A stretch of 11,866 nt of DNA from Bacteroidia bacterium (GTDB lineage Bacteria > Bacteroidota > Bacteroidia > Bacteroidales > UBA5342): the NCBI GenBank assembly GCA_030433225.1, contig JAUIMD010000022.1:1-11866 (forward strand), written 5' to 3'. The notes beneath the pieces were generated by a model. The model made no database searches. It saw nothing but the letters and a program-made list of their open reading frames with translations, and had not been told where the DNA came from. Positions 6,405 through 11,866 of this stretch are shown here, one piece after another. The translations under genes were made by a program, and so were the position numbers. The first letter of the stretch is position 1, and each line of letters begins with the position of its first letter.

Positions 6405-7967
6405 ATGCTCCTTAAAAACAATGCTTTGGTTTTTGCCCCTTTTGCGGCGCTTCCCAAACCGGCTATTTGGTTTCTTGCCTGTTGGATGGCCTTGCCCTTG
6501 CGTGTATTGGGGCAACCTGATTTGCTGCAGCAACCGGTAAGTCTTACCGTACAGCACATTCCCCTTGGCGATGCCCTGGATACCCTTGCCGCCCATGCAC
6601 AGGTATATTTCACGTACAATGCCCAACTGATAGATTCCGATAAAATAGTTTCCGTCCACCAGGTATCGCAACCCCTGCATACTGTACTGCAAAGCTTACT
6701 GGAAGATTCCACGCTGTACTTTCACCTGGTTAAGAAACAGGTCATTATTTCCAACCAACCTTTTGAGTCCGATCCTTTGTTTTCTGCCTCAACCGATGCT
6801 ACCTACCTGCATTTAAACGGAACCGTAGTGGATGCCGGCACCCACACCCCGCTGCCCTATGCCCACATTGGCATTTTAAACACCATGGCAGGCACAACTA
6901 CCAATAACGATGGCTCGTTCCACCTGAGTTACACCCCGCACCAGGCAGGCGACTCCGTGAAAATTTCGTTTATTGGCTATAAAAACTACTTGCTGGTTTT
7001 ACCGGATACGGCACAGAAACTGGAGATTAAACTGCAACCCGATTATATTTCGCTACAGGAGGTTATTATTCGCTCCTCCGACCCCAAAATATTGATTCAG
7101 CAGGCCGTAAAAAAGTTCCCTGAAACTTACATGCAACAGCCTGCCAATTATGTGGCCTTTTACCGTGAATCGGTAAAAAAGAACAAAAACTACATGATTT
7201 ATCTGGAGTCGGTTTTAGATATTTACAAAACTCCCTACCACGAAACGCATTTTGATACGGATGCCGCCCGTGTTCAAAAAAGCCGTAAGGTGTACGATGT
7301 GCAAAAACTTGATACCGTTTCGTTTCGCTTGCAGGGTGGTGTGGAAGGTTGTTTACAAATGGATGTGGTAAAGCATCCTCCCGATTTTTTGTTGGAAGAG
7401 TTATCCACGCTGTACCGCTATACCCTGCAAAACATTAATACCTACAATGAGCAACCCGTATATGTTATTGATTGCCAACTAAAAGAGGGAATTTACGAGC
7501 CGCTTATGGAGGGGCGATTGTACATAAGTGTACGTGAGCTGGCCATTATTCGCGCGGAATTTTATTACCCCCAACATATCGTAAAAAAACTGAGCAGCCG
7601 GTTTATCACCCAAAAAAGTGCCGGTACCCGCGTTACCCCTGCCTTGCTGGCCTATACGGTGCAATACAAAAGTTTAGATGGCCGCTACTATTTAAGTCAT
7701 GCCAAGGGGCATTTAACCTTTAAGGTTAAGTCGAAGAAAAAACTGTTTTCGAGCACCTTTGATGTAACTTTTGAAATGGCCACCACCCGGGTGGATACCC
7801 AAAACGTGCAGAAAATTAAACGGAGCGACCGGTTGAAGCCCGACGTTATTCTGTCGAAAGAAATGGAAGGGTACGATGCTGCCTTTTGGGGCAATGCCAC
7901 TTTTGTGGAGCCCGAGGAAGACATTCAACATGCATTGATGCGCATGATTGAATTAGAAGCACCCTAA
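6405..7967 (+). CDS. STN domain protein fused to carboxypeptidase-regulatory-like and conserved C-terminal domain
   Basis: The 520-residue exported protein has a long signal peptide (1 to ~37, core AIWFLACWMALPLRVLG). An STN (secretin/TonB short N-terminal) domain follows at ~44-114: VSLTVQHIPLGDALDTLAAH, FTYNAQLI and LHTVLQSLLEDSTLYFHL. A CarboxypepD_reg-like domain covers ~135-212: LNGTVVDAGTHTPLPYAHIG, then NNDGSFHLSY and ISFIGYKNYLL. The ~226-520 part is paralogous to the C-terminal part of the protein at 3368-4651: AFYRESVKKNKNY, DTVSFRLQGG, KKKLFSSTF and a final FWGN...PEEDIQHALMRM. STN domains contact FecR-type anti-sigma factors in the periplasm, and this gene directly follows the FecR gene (32 nt), so it is the likely signal giver. 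What is absent is the TonB plug and 22-strand barrel that normally follow; the protein ends where its paralogue ends and does not look truncated. An ATG at 6376 is out of frame, so the start is 6405. Confidence 0.87.
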   Translation: MLLKNNALVFAPFAALPKPAIWFLACWMALPLRVLGQPDLLQQPVSLTVQHIPLGDALDTLAAHAQVYFTYNAQLIDSDKIVSVHQVSQPLHTVLQSLLEDSTLYFHLVKKQVIISNQPFESDPLFSASTDATYLHLNGTVVDAGTHTPLPYAHIGILNTMAGTTTNNDGSFHLSYTPHQAGDSVKISFIGYKNYLLVLPDTAQKLEIKLQPDYISLQEVIIRSSDPKILIQQAVKKFPETYMQQPANYVAFYRESVKKNKNYMIYLESVLDIYKTPYHETHFDTDAARVQKSRKVYDVQKLDTVSFRLQGGVEGCLQMDVVKHPPDFLLEELSTLYRYTLQNINTYNEQPVYVIDCQLKEGIYEPLMEGRLYISVRELAIIRAEFYYPQHIVKKLSSRFITQKSAGTRVTPALLAYTVQYKSLDGRYYLSHAKGHLTFKVKSKKKLFSSTFDVTFEMATTRVDTQNVQKIKRSDRLKPDVILSKEMEGYDAAFWGNATFVEPEEDIQHALMRMIELEAP

Positions 7968-8109
7968 AAAATTCGCTTTCAAAGCCTTATCGCCCATGCC
8001 GCTGTTCTCACTAAAATACAACGGGTATGCATGGTGTGGAAACATGATTTTTCCTGCTAAAACTACAGTCCATTGATTTTGAAAAAGCCCCGAAATAATT
8101 TCGAAAAGG
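7968..8109. other. Intergenic region without a recognised element
   Basis: Between the STN protein stop codon and the stable-RNA promoter no convincing terminator, ORF or repeat was found. The only structure is a small hairpin CGAAAT/ATTTCG around 8090-8105 without a T-tract. How the sigma cassette transcript ends is therefore unclear. Confidence 0.4.
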
Positions 8110-8140
8110 TTTGTGGGAAACACATAATTTTCTACTTTTG
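8110..8140 (+). promoter_or_regulatory. Promoter of the SRP RNA - tRNA-Thr operon
   Basis: TTTG (8110-8113) and TACTTTTG (8133-8140) match the Bacteroidota -33 and -7 consensus exactly, with 19 nt between them. Transcription is expected six nt after the -7 element, at 8146, which is exactly the first base of the closing stem of the SRP RNA. This is the best promoter in the window, as expected for a stable RNA gene. Confidence 0.8.
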
Positions 8141-8145
8141 CGCCC

Positions 8146-8242
8146 GGGTAAGTCCCGTACGACCAGCTCCTGTTGAATTCCCCCAGGACTTGACGGTAGC
8201 AAGGGTAGACGGTTGTAGCGGTGCGATGCGGTAAGCTTACCC
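8146..8242 (+). ncRNA. ffs: Signal recognition particle RNA, small bacterial type (4.5S-like)
   Basis: The 97-nt RNA is the scaffold of the signal recognition particle, which binds the Ffh protein and targets nascent inner-membrane proteins to FtsY. The ends pair perfectly: GGGTAAG (8146-8152) with CTTACCC (8236-8242). A second helix joins TACGACC (8158-8164) to GGTTGTA (8211-8217), and CCC (8181-8183) pairs with GGG (8203-8205). The apical domain carries the Ffh-binding symmetric loop CAGG (8184-8187) opposite AGCA (8198-8201). It is capped by a three-pair stem ACT/GGT and the tetraloop UGAC (8191-8194). Escherichia coli has GGAA in that place; UGAC fits the alternative URRC class of SRP RNA tetraloops. 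There is no Alu domain, as in other small-type RNAs. It is followed by tRNA-Thr after 4 nt on the same transcript. Confidence 0.9.
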
Positions 8243-8246
8243 ACCT

Positions 8247-8320
8247 GCCGAATTAGCTCAGTTGGCCAGAGCACGTGATTTGTAATCTCGGGGTCCTCAG
8301 TTCGAATCTGAGATTCGGCT
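8247..8320 (+). tRNA. tRNA-Thr (anticodon UGU)
   Basis: A full cloverleaf is present: acceptor GCCGAAT (8247-8253) with ATTCGGC (8313-8319); D stem GCTC/GAGC (8256-8259, 8269-8272); anticodon loop TTTGTAA with anticodon TGT at 8281-8283; T arm CTCAG-TTCGAAT-CTGAG (8296-8312). The discriminator base is T8320. The next bases are CACCA, so CCA is not encoded directly after the discriminator and must be added by the CCA enzyme. The anticodon stem CGTGA/TCTCG (8274-8278, 8286-8290) contains one T-T mismatch in the middle (positions 29-41). It decodes ACA, and by wobble other Thr codons. It is co-transcribed with the SRP RNA 4 nt upstream and released by processing. Confidence 0.93.
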
Positions 8321-8322
8321 CA

Positions 8323-8364
8323 CCATTAAAAAAAGCTGTCCGAAACGACAGCTTTTTTTAATGG
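8323..8364 (+). terminator. Strong, bidirectional rho-independent terminator
   Basis: The arms 8323-8340 and 8347-8364 pair without mismatch over 18 bp: a GC-containing core GCTGTC/GACAGC, a 7-bp A/T block and CCATT/AATGG, around the loop CGAAAC. The seven-T block serves as the termination tract, and the matching A block makes it usable on both strands. It begins three nt after the tRNA discriminator base and ends the stable-RNA operon. Confidence 0.9.
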
Positions 8365-8407
8365 CTTCAATCCCCAAAATTTCCTGCCAAATGGTGCATA
8401 AAAGTGG

Positions 8408-8415
8408 TAACTTTA
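8408..8415 (+). promoter_or_regulatory. Possible -7 element directly before the DUF3108 gene
   Basis: TAACTTTA is one base from TAnnTTTG and would place transcription at about 8420-8422, on the ATG itself. If real, the message would be leaderless. No -33 TTG is present at the right distance. Confidence 0.3.
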
Positions 8416-8419
8416 ATCC

Positions 8420-9193
8420 ATGTGCCCTTCTCAATTGCTTCGAATTTACGCGCGTGCTTTCAGGTTATGCGTAATTTTTCTGGCAGGTAACCTGTTTGGT
8501 ATTCCCAGCCTGGGTGCACAAATGCTTGAAAAAATAACCTGGGATTTAAAAGTTGGCATCATAAAATTTGGCGATGCGCATATGGTTCAAACCTTTGAGC
8601 CCGGCACCAAAACCACACAACTGCGCGCCGAGGCCGAAGGAACCGGAATTTTTAAGCTTTTATACAGCAACAAGTACCTTTTTACTGCCACCATGCAACC
8701 CAAGAGCGGACTGCCGCTACAGTCGGGCTATATGCTGAGACAAGGCAGCCTGGACGTACAAAACTCGATTCGCTACGATCACCATACTTTGCCGGATTCT
8801 ACCCTAATTGTGAGTGCTCTTACGGGACAAAAACGCATCCATAAATACAGTTACGACATCCTTACCGCATTTTATTATTTTCGTACATCCCTTGTTTCCC
8901 CTCAAATGAAAATAGGCGATACCCTGGTTATAAAAACTTATTTTACCGATGAGCCGTGGGACCTGGTGATATATTACCGTGGCAAAACATTTATCAACAG
9001 CCACCTGGGAAGGAAGGAATGCTATGTTTTTAACCCGGTACCCGCATTGGGCAACTTTTTTGATTCGGATGATGCCATTACCGTTTGGATAAGTACCGAT
9101 GCCCGCAAAATACCCCTGAAAATGCTTGCTGACATTAAAATTGCCAGCGTTACCGCTACATTAATTGATTACCAAACAGCGAATGCGCCATAA
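8420..9193 (+). CDS. Exported DUF3108 domain protein
   Basis: This 257-residue protein begins with a signal peptide (MCPSQLLRIYARAFRLCVIFLAG..., ending near LGA-Q, residue ~34). The mature part is a beta-rich fold of the DUF3108 family. It starts with ITWDLKVGIIKFGDAHM, continues with the central SYDILTAFYYFRTSLV block (~144-159) and GDTLVIKTYFTDEPWDLVIYY, and closes with VWISTDARKIPLKMLADIKI (~222-241). Members are periplasmic or outer-membrane associated proteins of unknown biochemical role, common across Gram-negative bacteria; the fold resembles lipid-handling beta proteins, but no activity is inferred here. The length is normal for the family. The start at 8420 is kept because the next in-frame ATG (8522) would lose the signal peptide. 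The gene follows the stable-RNA terminator by 55 nt and converges with the DUF1460 gene, so it is probably transcribed alone. Confidence 0.85.
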   Translation: MCPSQLLRIYARAFRLCVIFLAGNLFGIPSLGAQMLEKITWDLKVGIIKFGDAHMVQTFEPGTKTTQLRAEAEGTGIFKLLYSNKYLFTATMQPKSGLPLQSGYMLRQGSLDVQNSIRYDHHTLPDSTLIVSALTGQKRIHKYSYDILTAFYYFRTSLVSPQMKIGDTLVIKTYFTDEPWDLVIYYRGKTFINSHLGRKECYVFNPVPALGNFFDSDDAITVWISTDARKIPLKMLADIKIASVTATLIDYQTANAP

Positions 9194-9226
9194 ACCGGTT
9201 GGTGGTGAAGGGAATAGGAAACCGGT
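9194..9226. terminator. Weak inverted repeat between convergent genes
   Basis: ACCGGTT (9194-9200) and AACCGGT (9220-9226) can pair over 7 bp with a 19-nt loop; only ATTT follows. It is the only structure in the 39 nt between two convergent stop codons, so it may act as a shared, inefficient terminator. Confidence 0.3.
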
Positions 9227-9232
9227 ATTTAC

Positions 9233-10090
9233 CTAGGGAACCCGTAGCACTACAATTCCAGTCATGTGCTTCATTTGCATCAAATAATCCGCCAGTGGCT
9301 GATCCGTGATTCTTACCTTCTTAAAGTCAGAGGAAGCATGCAGCATGTACAAACGGTTGTTTTTATGCACGGCAAAACCATTGTGTGCAAAATCCAGCCC
9401 CTTAATGTTGGTTGTTATGCCCAGTACATCTCCATCTTTAATGAGGTTTTCTACAGAAGCCACTTGTTGCTTTGGCACGTAACAAAACGTTTGAGCCTGA
9501 ATTTCCGCTTCCATGGCACGTATACCGGCAATAAGGCCCGAATCTGCTTTTAACTGCGGATAGTACTGTGGGTTTTCACTCATAAAATAAGTGTGGAACT
9601 GAATTGGCGTTCCACCCATTTCGCAGGTAACGTCCTTGACCCAACCTTTGGCAATATTATCCATCATCCATGCTGAAAAATAATGCAGCCGCGAGGTATA
9701 GCCCTGTGGATTGCTGTTTTTATATCGTAGCTGCACAATATTCTGAATAAAGCTGTCTCGGTTTCCATCGCTTGCTTCCAGCGCCAGAGCGTTCTCAACA
9801 AAAGTAAGGCAATCGAGCTGTCGTAAATTCAATACCGGCAACGAATCATTTCCTACCTCCAGGGTTTTTCCAACATAAGCCGTATCCATGAATAAAAATG
9901 CCGCGCGTAGAATTGGGTTGGCGCTATCAGCATTCTGTTGGTTTAAAAGAGTGGATATATGCTGAAACCCGGCTTCAAAACTTGCATCGAATCCAATGGC
10001 TTGCGGCTGTTCTTTTTCAGTGGATTGAGTTTTCTGATGGCACGAAAACAACGTAAGAAGAATAGAAAAAAACAAAGGGTATATGCGCAT
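9233..10090 (-). CDS. DUF1460 family lipoprotein (NlpC/P60-like, putative amidase)
   Basis: The 285-residue protein starts with a lipoprotein signal: MRIYPLFFSILLTLFSC, with lipobox LFS-C and acylated Cys17. The DUF1460 domain follows at about residues 35-285. This family has an NlpC/P60-type papain-like fold and is thought to act as an N-acetylmuramoyl-L-alanine amidase-like enzyme on cell-wall fragments. The likely nucleophile is Cys94 in LRQLDCLTFVENALALE, and a likely catalytic His is His236 in GLDFAHNGFAVHK; LHYFSAWMMDN and TPIQFHTYFM are further family segments. An upstream in-frame ATG at 10144 would add 18 residues, hide the lipobox and overlap the preceding gene by 50 nt, so 10090 is preferred. 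The start lies 4 nt after the stop codon of the nuclease gene, which implies one transcript and coupled translation. Location in the envelope is seen from the signal; the substrate is inferred from the family. Confidence 0.87.
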   Translation of the reverse strand: MRIYPLFFSILLTLFSCHQKTQSTEKEQPQAIGFDASFEAGFQHISTLLNQQNADSANPILRAAFLFMDTAYVGKTLEVGNDSLPVLNLRQLDCLTFVENALALEASDGNRDSFIQNIVQLRYKNSNPQGYTSRLHYFSAWMMDNIAKGWVKDVTCEMGGTPIQFHTYFMSENPQYYPQLKADSGLIAGIRAMEAEIQAQTFCYVPKQQVASVENLIKDGDVLGITTNIKGLDFAHNGFAVHKNNRLYMLHASSDFKKVRITDQPLADYLMQMKHMTGIVVLRVP

Positions 10091-10094
10091 GTTG

Positions 10095-11087
10095 CTATTT
10101 TTTGCCAAGATACAAAACCAGCGGCAAATGGTCAGAAAATCCACCGTTATACCTAAAACCTATATAGGTGCGGTAGGGCTTACTGCCCGAGTATGCCGGA
10201 TCCGGTTCCAGCAAAAAGGGCATATCACCCACCTTCCAATGCTGCACCTGCAAGCCACCTTTGCGATTTTGAAGCAAAGTACCCGACACCAGAAAATAAT
10301 CGATTTGCGACCAGTTGCCACGGTATTTATGTGTGCCTGTGTTATACCCGTTAAGGCTAAGCAGGTGGAGGGGCTTTTGGCTTAAATGCACAAGTGCCGG
10401 CTCGTCGGCTGTTTCGTTGAAATCGCCCATAAGCACCACATTGGCGTGCAGATTCTTGTCGGCAATTGAATCGGTTTTATGGCGCACTACCCCAGCAGCA
10501 TGCCTGCGCCTGGGTTCGGAGGAAACGGCTCCTCCATATTTACTGGGCCAATGGTTTACAAATACATGCAGCGTATCACCTCCTTTCAAACGCCCCTTGC
10601 AGTACAAAATATCTCTACTAACCCAGCGGCTGCTGGCATCACCTTTTACCGGGATAAATTCAGTATGTAAGGGAGTAAACAATGCAGGGTTGTACAGCAA
10701 AGCAACATCAATGCCACGGGGGTCAGGTGAATTTTTGTGGACATAGCTTAACTTTAACTCTTCCAGCGGCGAATTGTACACCAGGTCGTTCAGTACATGC
10801 TCGTTCTCCACCTCACACAGCCCTATAAGGGCAGGAGCATCCCATTCGGTAAGGGCCAAAATTGCTTTGCTCAGGTTTTTCACTTTATACCAATAGCGGG
10901 AGCTGTTCCAATGCTTATCTCCATCGGGCGTAAACTGCTCATCTATCGTTGCTGAGTCATCTTCACAATCGAACAAATTTTCGGTATTGTACCAAAGAAT
11001 GGGATAAAGCGCTTGTTCGTCATTTTGGCCTTGCATGAATTGTGTTGCAAAGCACCAGGCCATCCATAACAGTACACAGTATTTCAT
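10095..11087 (-). CDS. Secreted endonuclease/exonuclease/phosphatase family protein
   Basis: The 330-residue protein has a signal peptide (MKYCVLLWMAWCFATQFMQG, cut near residue 20) and one EEP (DNase I-like) domain over the rest. The metal and catalytic motifs are in order: WYNTENLFD with Asn34, LIGLCEVEN with Glu92 for the metal, GIDVALLYNP (Asp127), VFVNHWPSKYGG with the catalytic-type Asn178-His179, VVLMGDFNE with Asp222 and Asn224, WSQIDYFLVSG (Asp263) and the final SDHLPLVLYL with Asp319-His320. The full set of residues suggests an active Mg-dependent phosphodiesterase; the exported location fits an extracellular or periplasmic nuclease, but other phosphoester substrates are possible. 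It is followed after 4 nt by the DUF1460 lipoprotein gene. A full-match -7 element lies 24 nt upstream, and the beta-helix gene ends 42 nt upstream, so read-through from that gene is also possible. Confidence 0.9.
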   Translation of the reverse strand: MKYCVLLWMAWCFATQFMQGQNDEQALYPILWYNTENLFDCEDDSATIDEQFTPDGDKHWNSSRYWYKVKNLSKAILALTEWDAPALIGLCEVENEHVLNDLVYNSPLEELKLSYVHKNSPDPRGIDVALLYNPALFTPLHTEFIPVKGDASSRWVSRDILYCKGRLKGGDTLHVFVNHWPSKYGGAVSSEPRRRHAAGVVRHKTDSIADKNLHANVVLMGDFNETADEPALVHLSQKPLHLLSLNGYNTGTHKYRGNWSQIDYFLVSGTLLQNRKGGLQVQHWKVGDMPFLLEPDPAYSGSKPYRTYIGFRYNGGFSDHLPLVLYLGKK

Positions 11088-11110
11088 AACGGTTCATCTT
11101 TGGAGAAAAC

Positions 11111-11118
11111 CAAAGGTA
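11111..11118 (-). promoter_or_regulatory. -7 element of the nuclease - DUF1460 operon
   Basis: The minus strand reads TACCTTTG, a full match to TAnnTTTG, ending 23 nt before the ATG at 11087. Transcription would begin near 11105, within the 42-nt gap after the beta-helix gene. A -33 TTG is not seen at the expected distance, where the beta-helix coding end lies. Confidence 0.5.
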
Positions 11119-11129
11119 CAGAAAAATGG

Positions 11130-11866
11130 CTACTCTTCGGTGGCGGCTTCTACCCGCTCGTAGGCACCCAGGTCCGGAGCGGCATCTTCCAGCCGATTTA
11201 TCCCTAACAGGTCCAACGGAACGGTTTCGGCAAACGGATACCAACCGGCATCTTTTGCGCGGGAAAGCGTATCCAACTGAAAATTGGCATCGCCGGTTGA
11301 TGAAGGAGCCACAAAGCGCGGATCTTTGTTCCACAAAATGTTGGAGAAATGTTCGGTATCCAGCGTATCCACCAGCTCGCGGGTACGTATAATGCAATGG
11401 TCAAAGTGGTACGCAAATCCCGCATTAATAGGCTGATCGTCGATGGTATTGTCCATGTACAACTCGTCGGATGAGTTGCCCCAGATGATGCAGTTTTTAA
11501 AATCAGCCTGTTCCAGGTCGCGGGCATTCAGGTTGTCAAAAACATCAAAATAATAGTTGTTAACGTAAACCGCGGGTTGCGATCGGCCTCCGGCAAAATC
11601 ATAGAAATTCCCCACCGTACAATGGGTAAATTCATATTTTCCGCCAATTACCAGGCCCAAAACCACCTGCTCGCAATTTGCAAACACACAGTTTTCGGCC
11701 ACTACATGCGCCCCCTGGGCATACAGGGCAATGGCCGTACAGTTTTCAATAATTGAATTGGTAATTTTTAAGGTAGGGGCATCGTTGGTTACCACACTAT
11801 CCACCTGAATACCAATAATAGAATTTCGAATGCTCGCATAGTTAATTTCGTTGTTTCTGCTACCGG
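11130..11866 (-). CDS. Right-handed beta-helix / choice-of-anchor Q surface protein, C-terminal part
   Basis: The reading frame is open to the right edge, so the start lies outside the window; 244 C-terminal residues are visible. They show the stacked-turn pattern of a parallel beta-helix: NSIIGIQVD, ITNSIIENCTAIALYAQGA, VVAENCVFANCEQVVLG, FTHCTVGNFYDF, FKNCIIWGNSSDELYM and FDHCIIRT, with Asn, Cys and Ile recurring at turn positions. The end of the helix is followed by the DPRFVAPSSTGDANFQL and DAGW segments and closes with LLGINRLEDAAPDLGAYE. That ending is the mark of the choice-of-anchor Q type domain, found on secreted or surface-bound polysaccharide-active or adhesive proteins. No T9SS sorting tail follows PDLGAYE, so surface attachment would depend on an N-terminal signal (perhaps a lipoprotein) that cannot be seen. 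The gene ends 42 nt before the nuclease gene in the same direction. Confidence 0.85.
   Translation of the reverse strand, partial: GSRNNEINYASIRNSIIGIQVDSVVTNDAPTLKITNSIIENCTAIALYAQGAHVVAENCVFANCEQVVLGLVIGGKYEFTHCTVGNFYDFAGGRSQPAVYVNNYYFDVFDNLNARDLEQADFKNCIIWGNSSDELYMDNTIDDQPINAGFAYHFDHCIIRTRELVDTLDTEHFSNILWNKDPRFVAPSSTGDANFQLDTLSRAKDAGWYPFAETVPLDLLGINRLEDAAPDLGAYERVEAATEE

Noticed and set aside
8085..8110. Small hairpin CGAAAT/ATTTCG as terminator of the sigma cassette
   Set aside because: The stem is short, the loop very small and no T-tract follows.
10091..10144. Longer start (ATG at 10144) for the DUF1460 protein
   Set aside because: It would overlap the nuclease gene by 50 nt and bury the lipoprotein signal with Cys17; the start at 10090 gives a perfect lipobox.
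11020..11527. Overlapping open frames on both strands within the beta-helix and nuclease genes
   Set aside because: Shadows of the well-supported minus-strand genes; low-complexity, basic peptides without recognisable domains.
1..11866. CRISPR arrays, insertion sequences, attachment sites, toxin-antitoxin or defence genes
   Set aside because: No spaced direct repeats, transposase, integrase or recognisable defence domain was seen on either strand.

Overview
The window looks like an ordinary chromosomal stretch of a Bacteroidota bacterium, probably of the Cytophagales/Chitinophagales type. Four things point there: a type IX secretion sorting tail; a Bacteroides-type ECF sigma factor beside a FecR anti-sigma factor with a DUF4974-like end; promoter -7 elements of the TAnnTTTG type; and start codons that lack Shine-Dalgarno sequences. 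No transposase, phage gene, CRISPR array or other sign of recent transfer was seen.

Layout. 1-212: non-coding, holding a minus-strand terminator. 213-1682 (-): secreted protein of unknown function with a C-terminal T9SS sorting domain. 1898-3094 (+): aldo/keto reductase. 3095-3367: non-coding, with a strong terminator and a possible promoter just ahead of it. 3368-4651 (+): exported protein with a carboxypeptidase-regulatory-like beta-sandwich and a conserved C-terminal domain. 4811-7967 (+): a tight cassette of ECF sigma factor, FecR anti-sigma factor and an STN-domain protein. 8146-8320 (+): a small stable-RNA operon, made of a 97-nt signal recognition particle RNA followed 4 nt later by tRNA-Thr(UGU), with a clear promoter in front and an 18-bp terminator behind. 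8420-9193 (+): exported DUF3108 protein. 9233-10090 (-) and 10095-11087 (-): lipoprotein of the DUF1460 (NlpC/P60-like) family and a secreted endonuclease/exonuclease/phosphatase-fold enzyme, 4 nt apart and surely co-translated. 11130-11866 (-): 3' part of a surface beta-helix protein whose start lies outside the window.

How the genes work together. The most interesting part is 3368-7967. In the usual Bacteroidota arrangement the STN domain sits on a TonB-dependent SusC-like transporter and passes a substrate signal to FecR, which releases the ECF sigma factor. Here no transporter is present. The STN domain is instead fused to a carboxypeptidase-regulatory-like domain plus a C-terminal domain that is clearly paralogous to the protein encoded just upstream of the sigma factor. 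This suggests a transporter-less cell-surface signalling cassette that may control, or sense, members of this exported protein family. The other genes are housekeeping or envelope functions with conventional neighbours.
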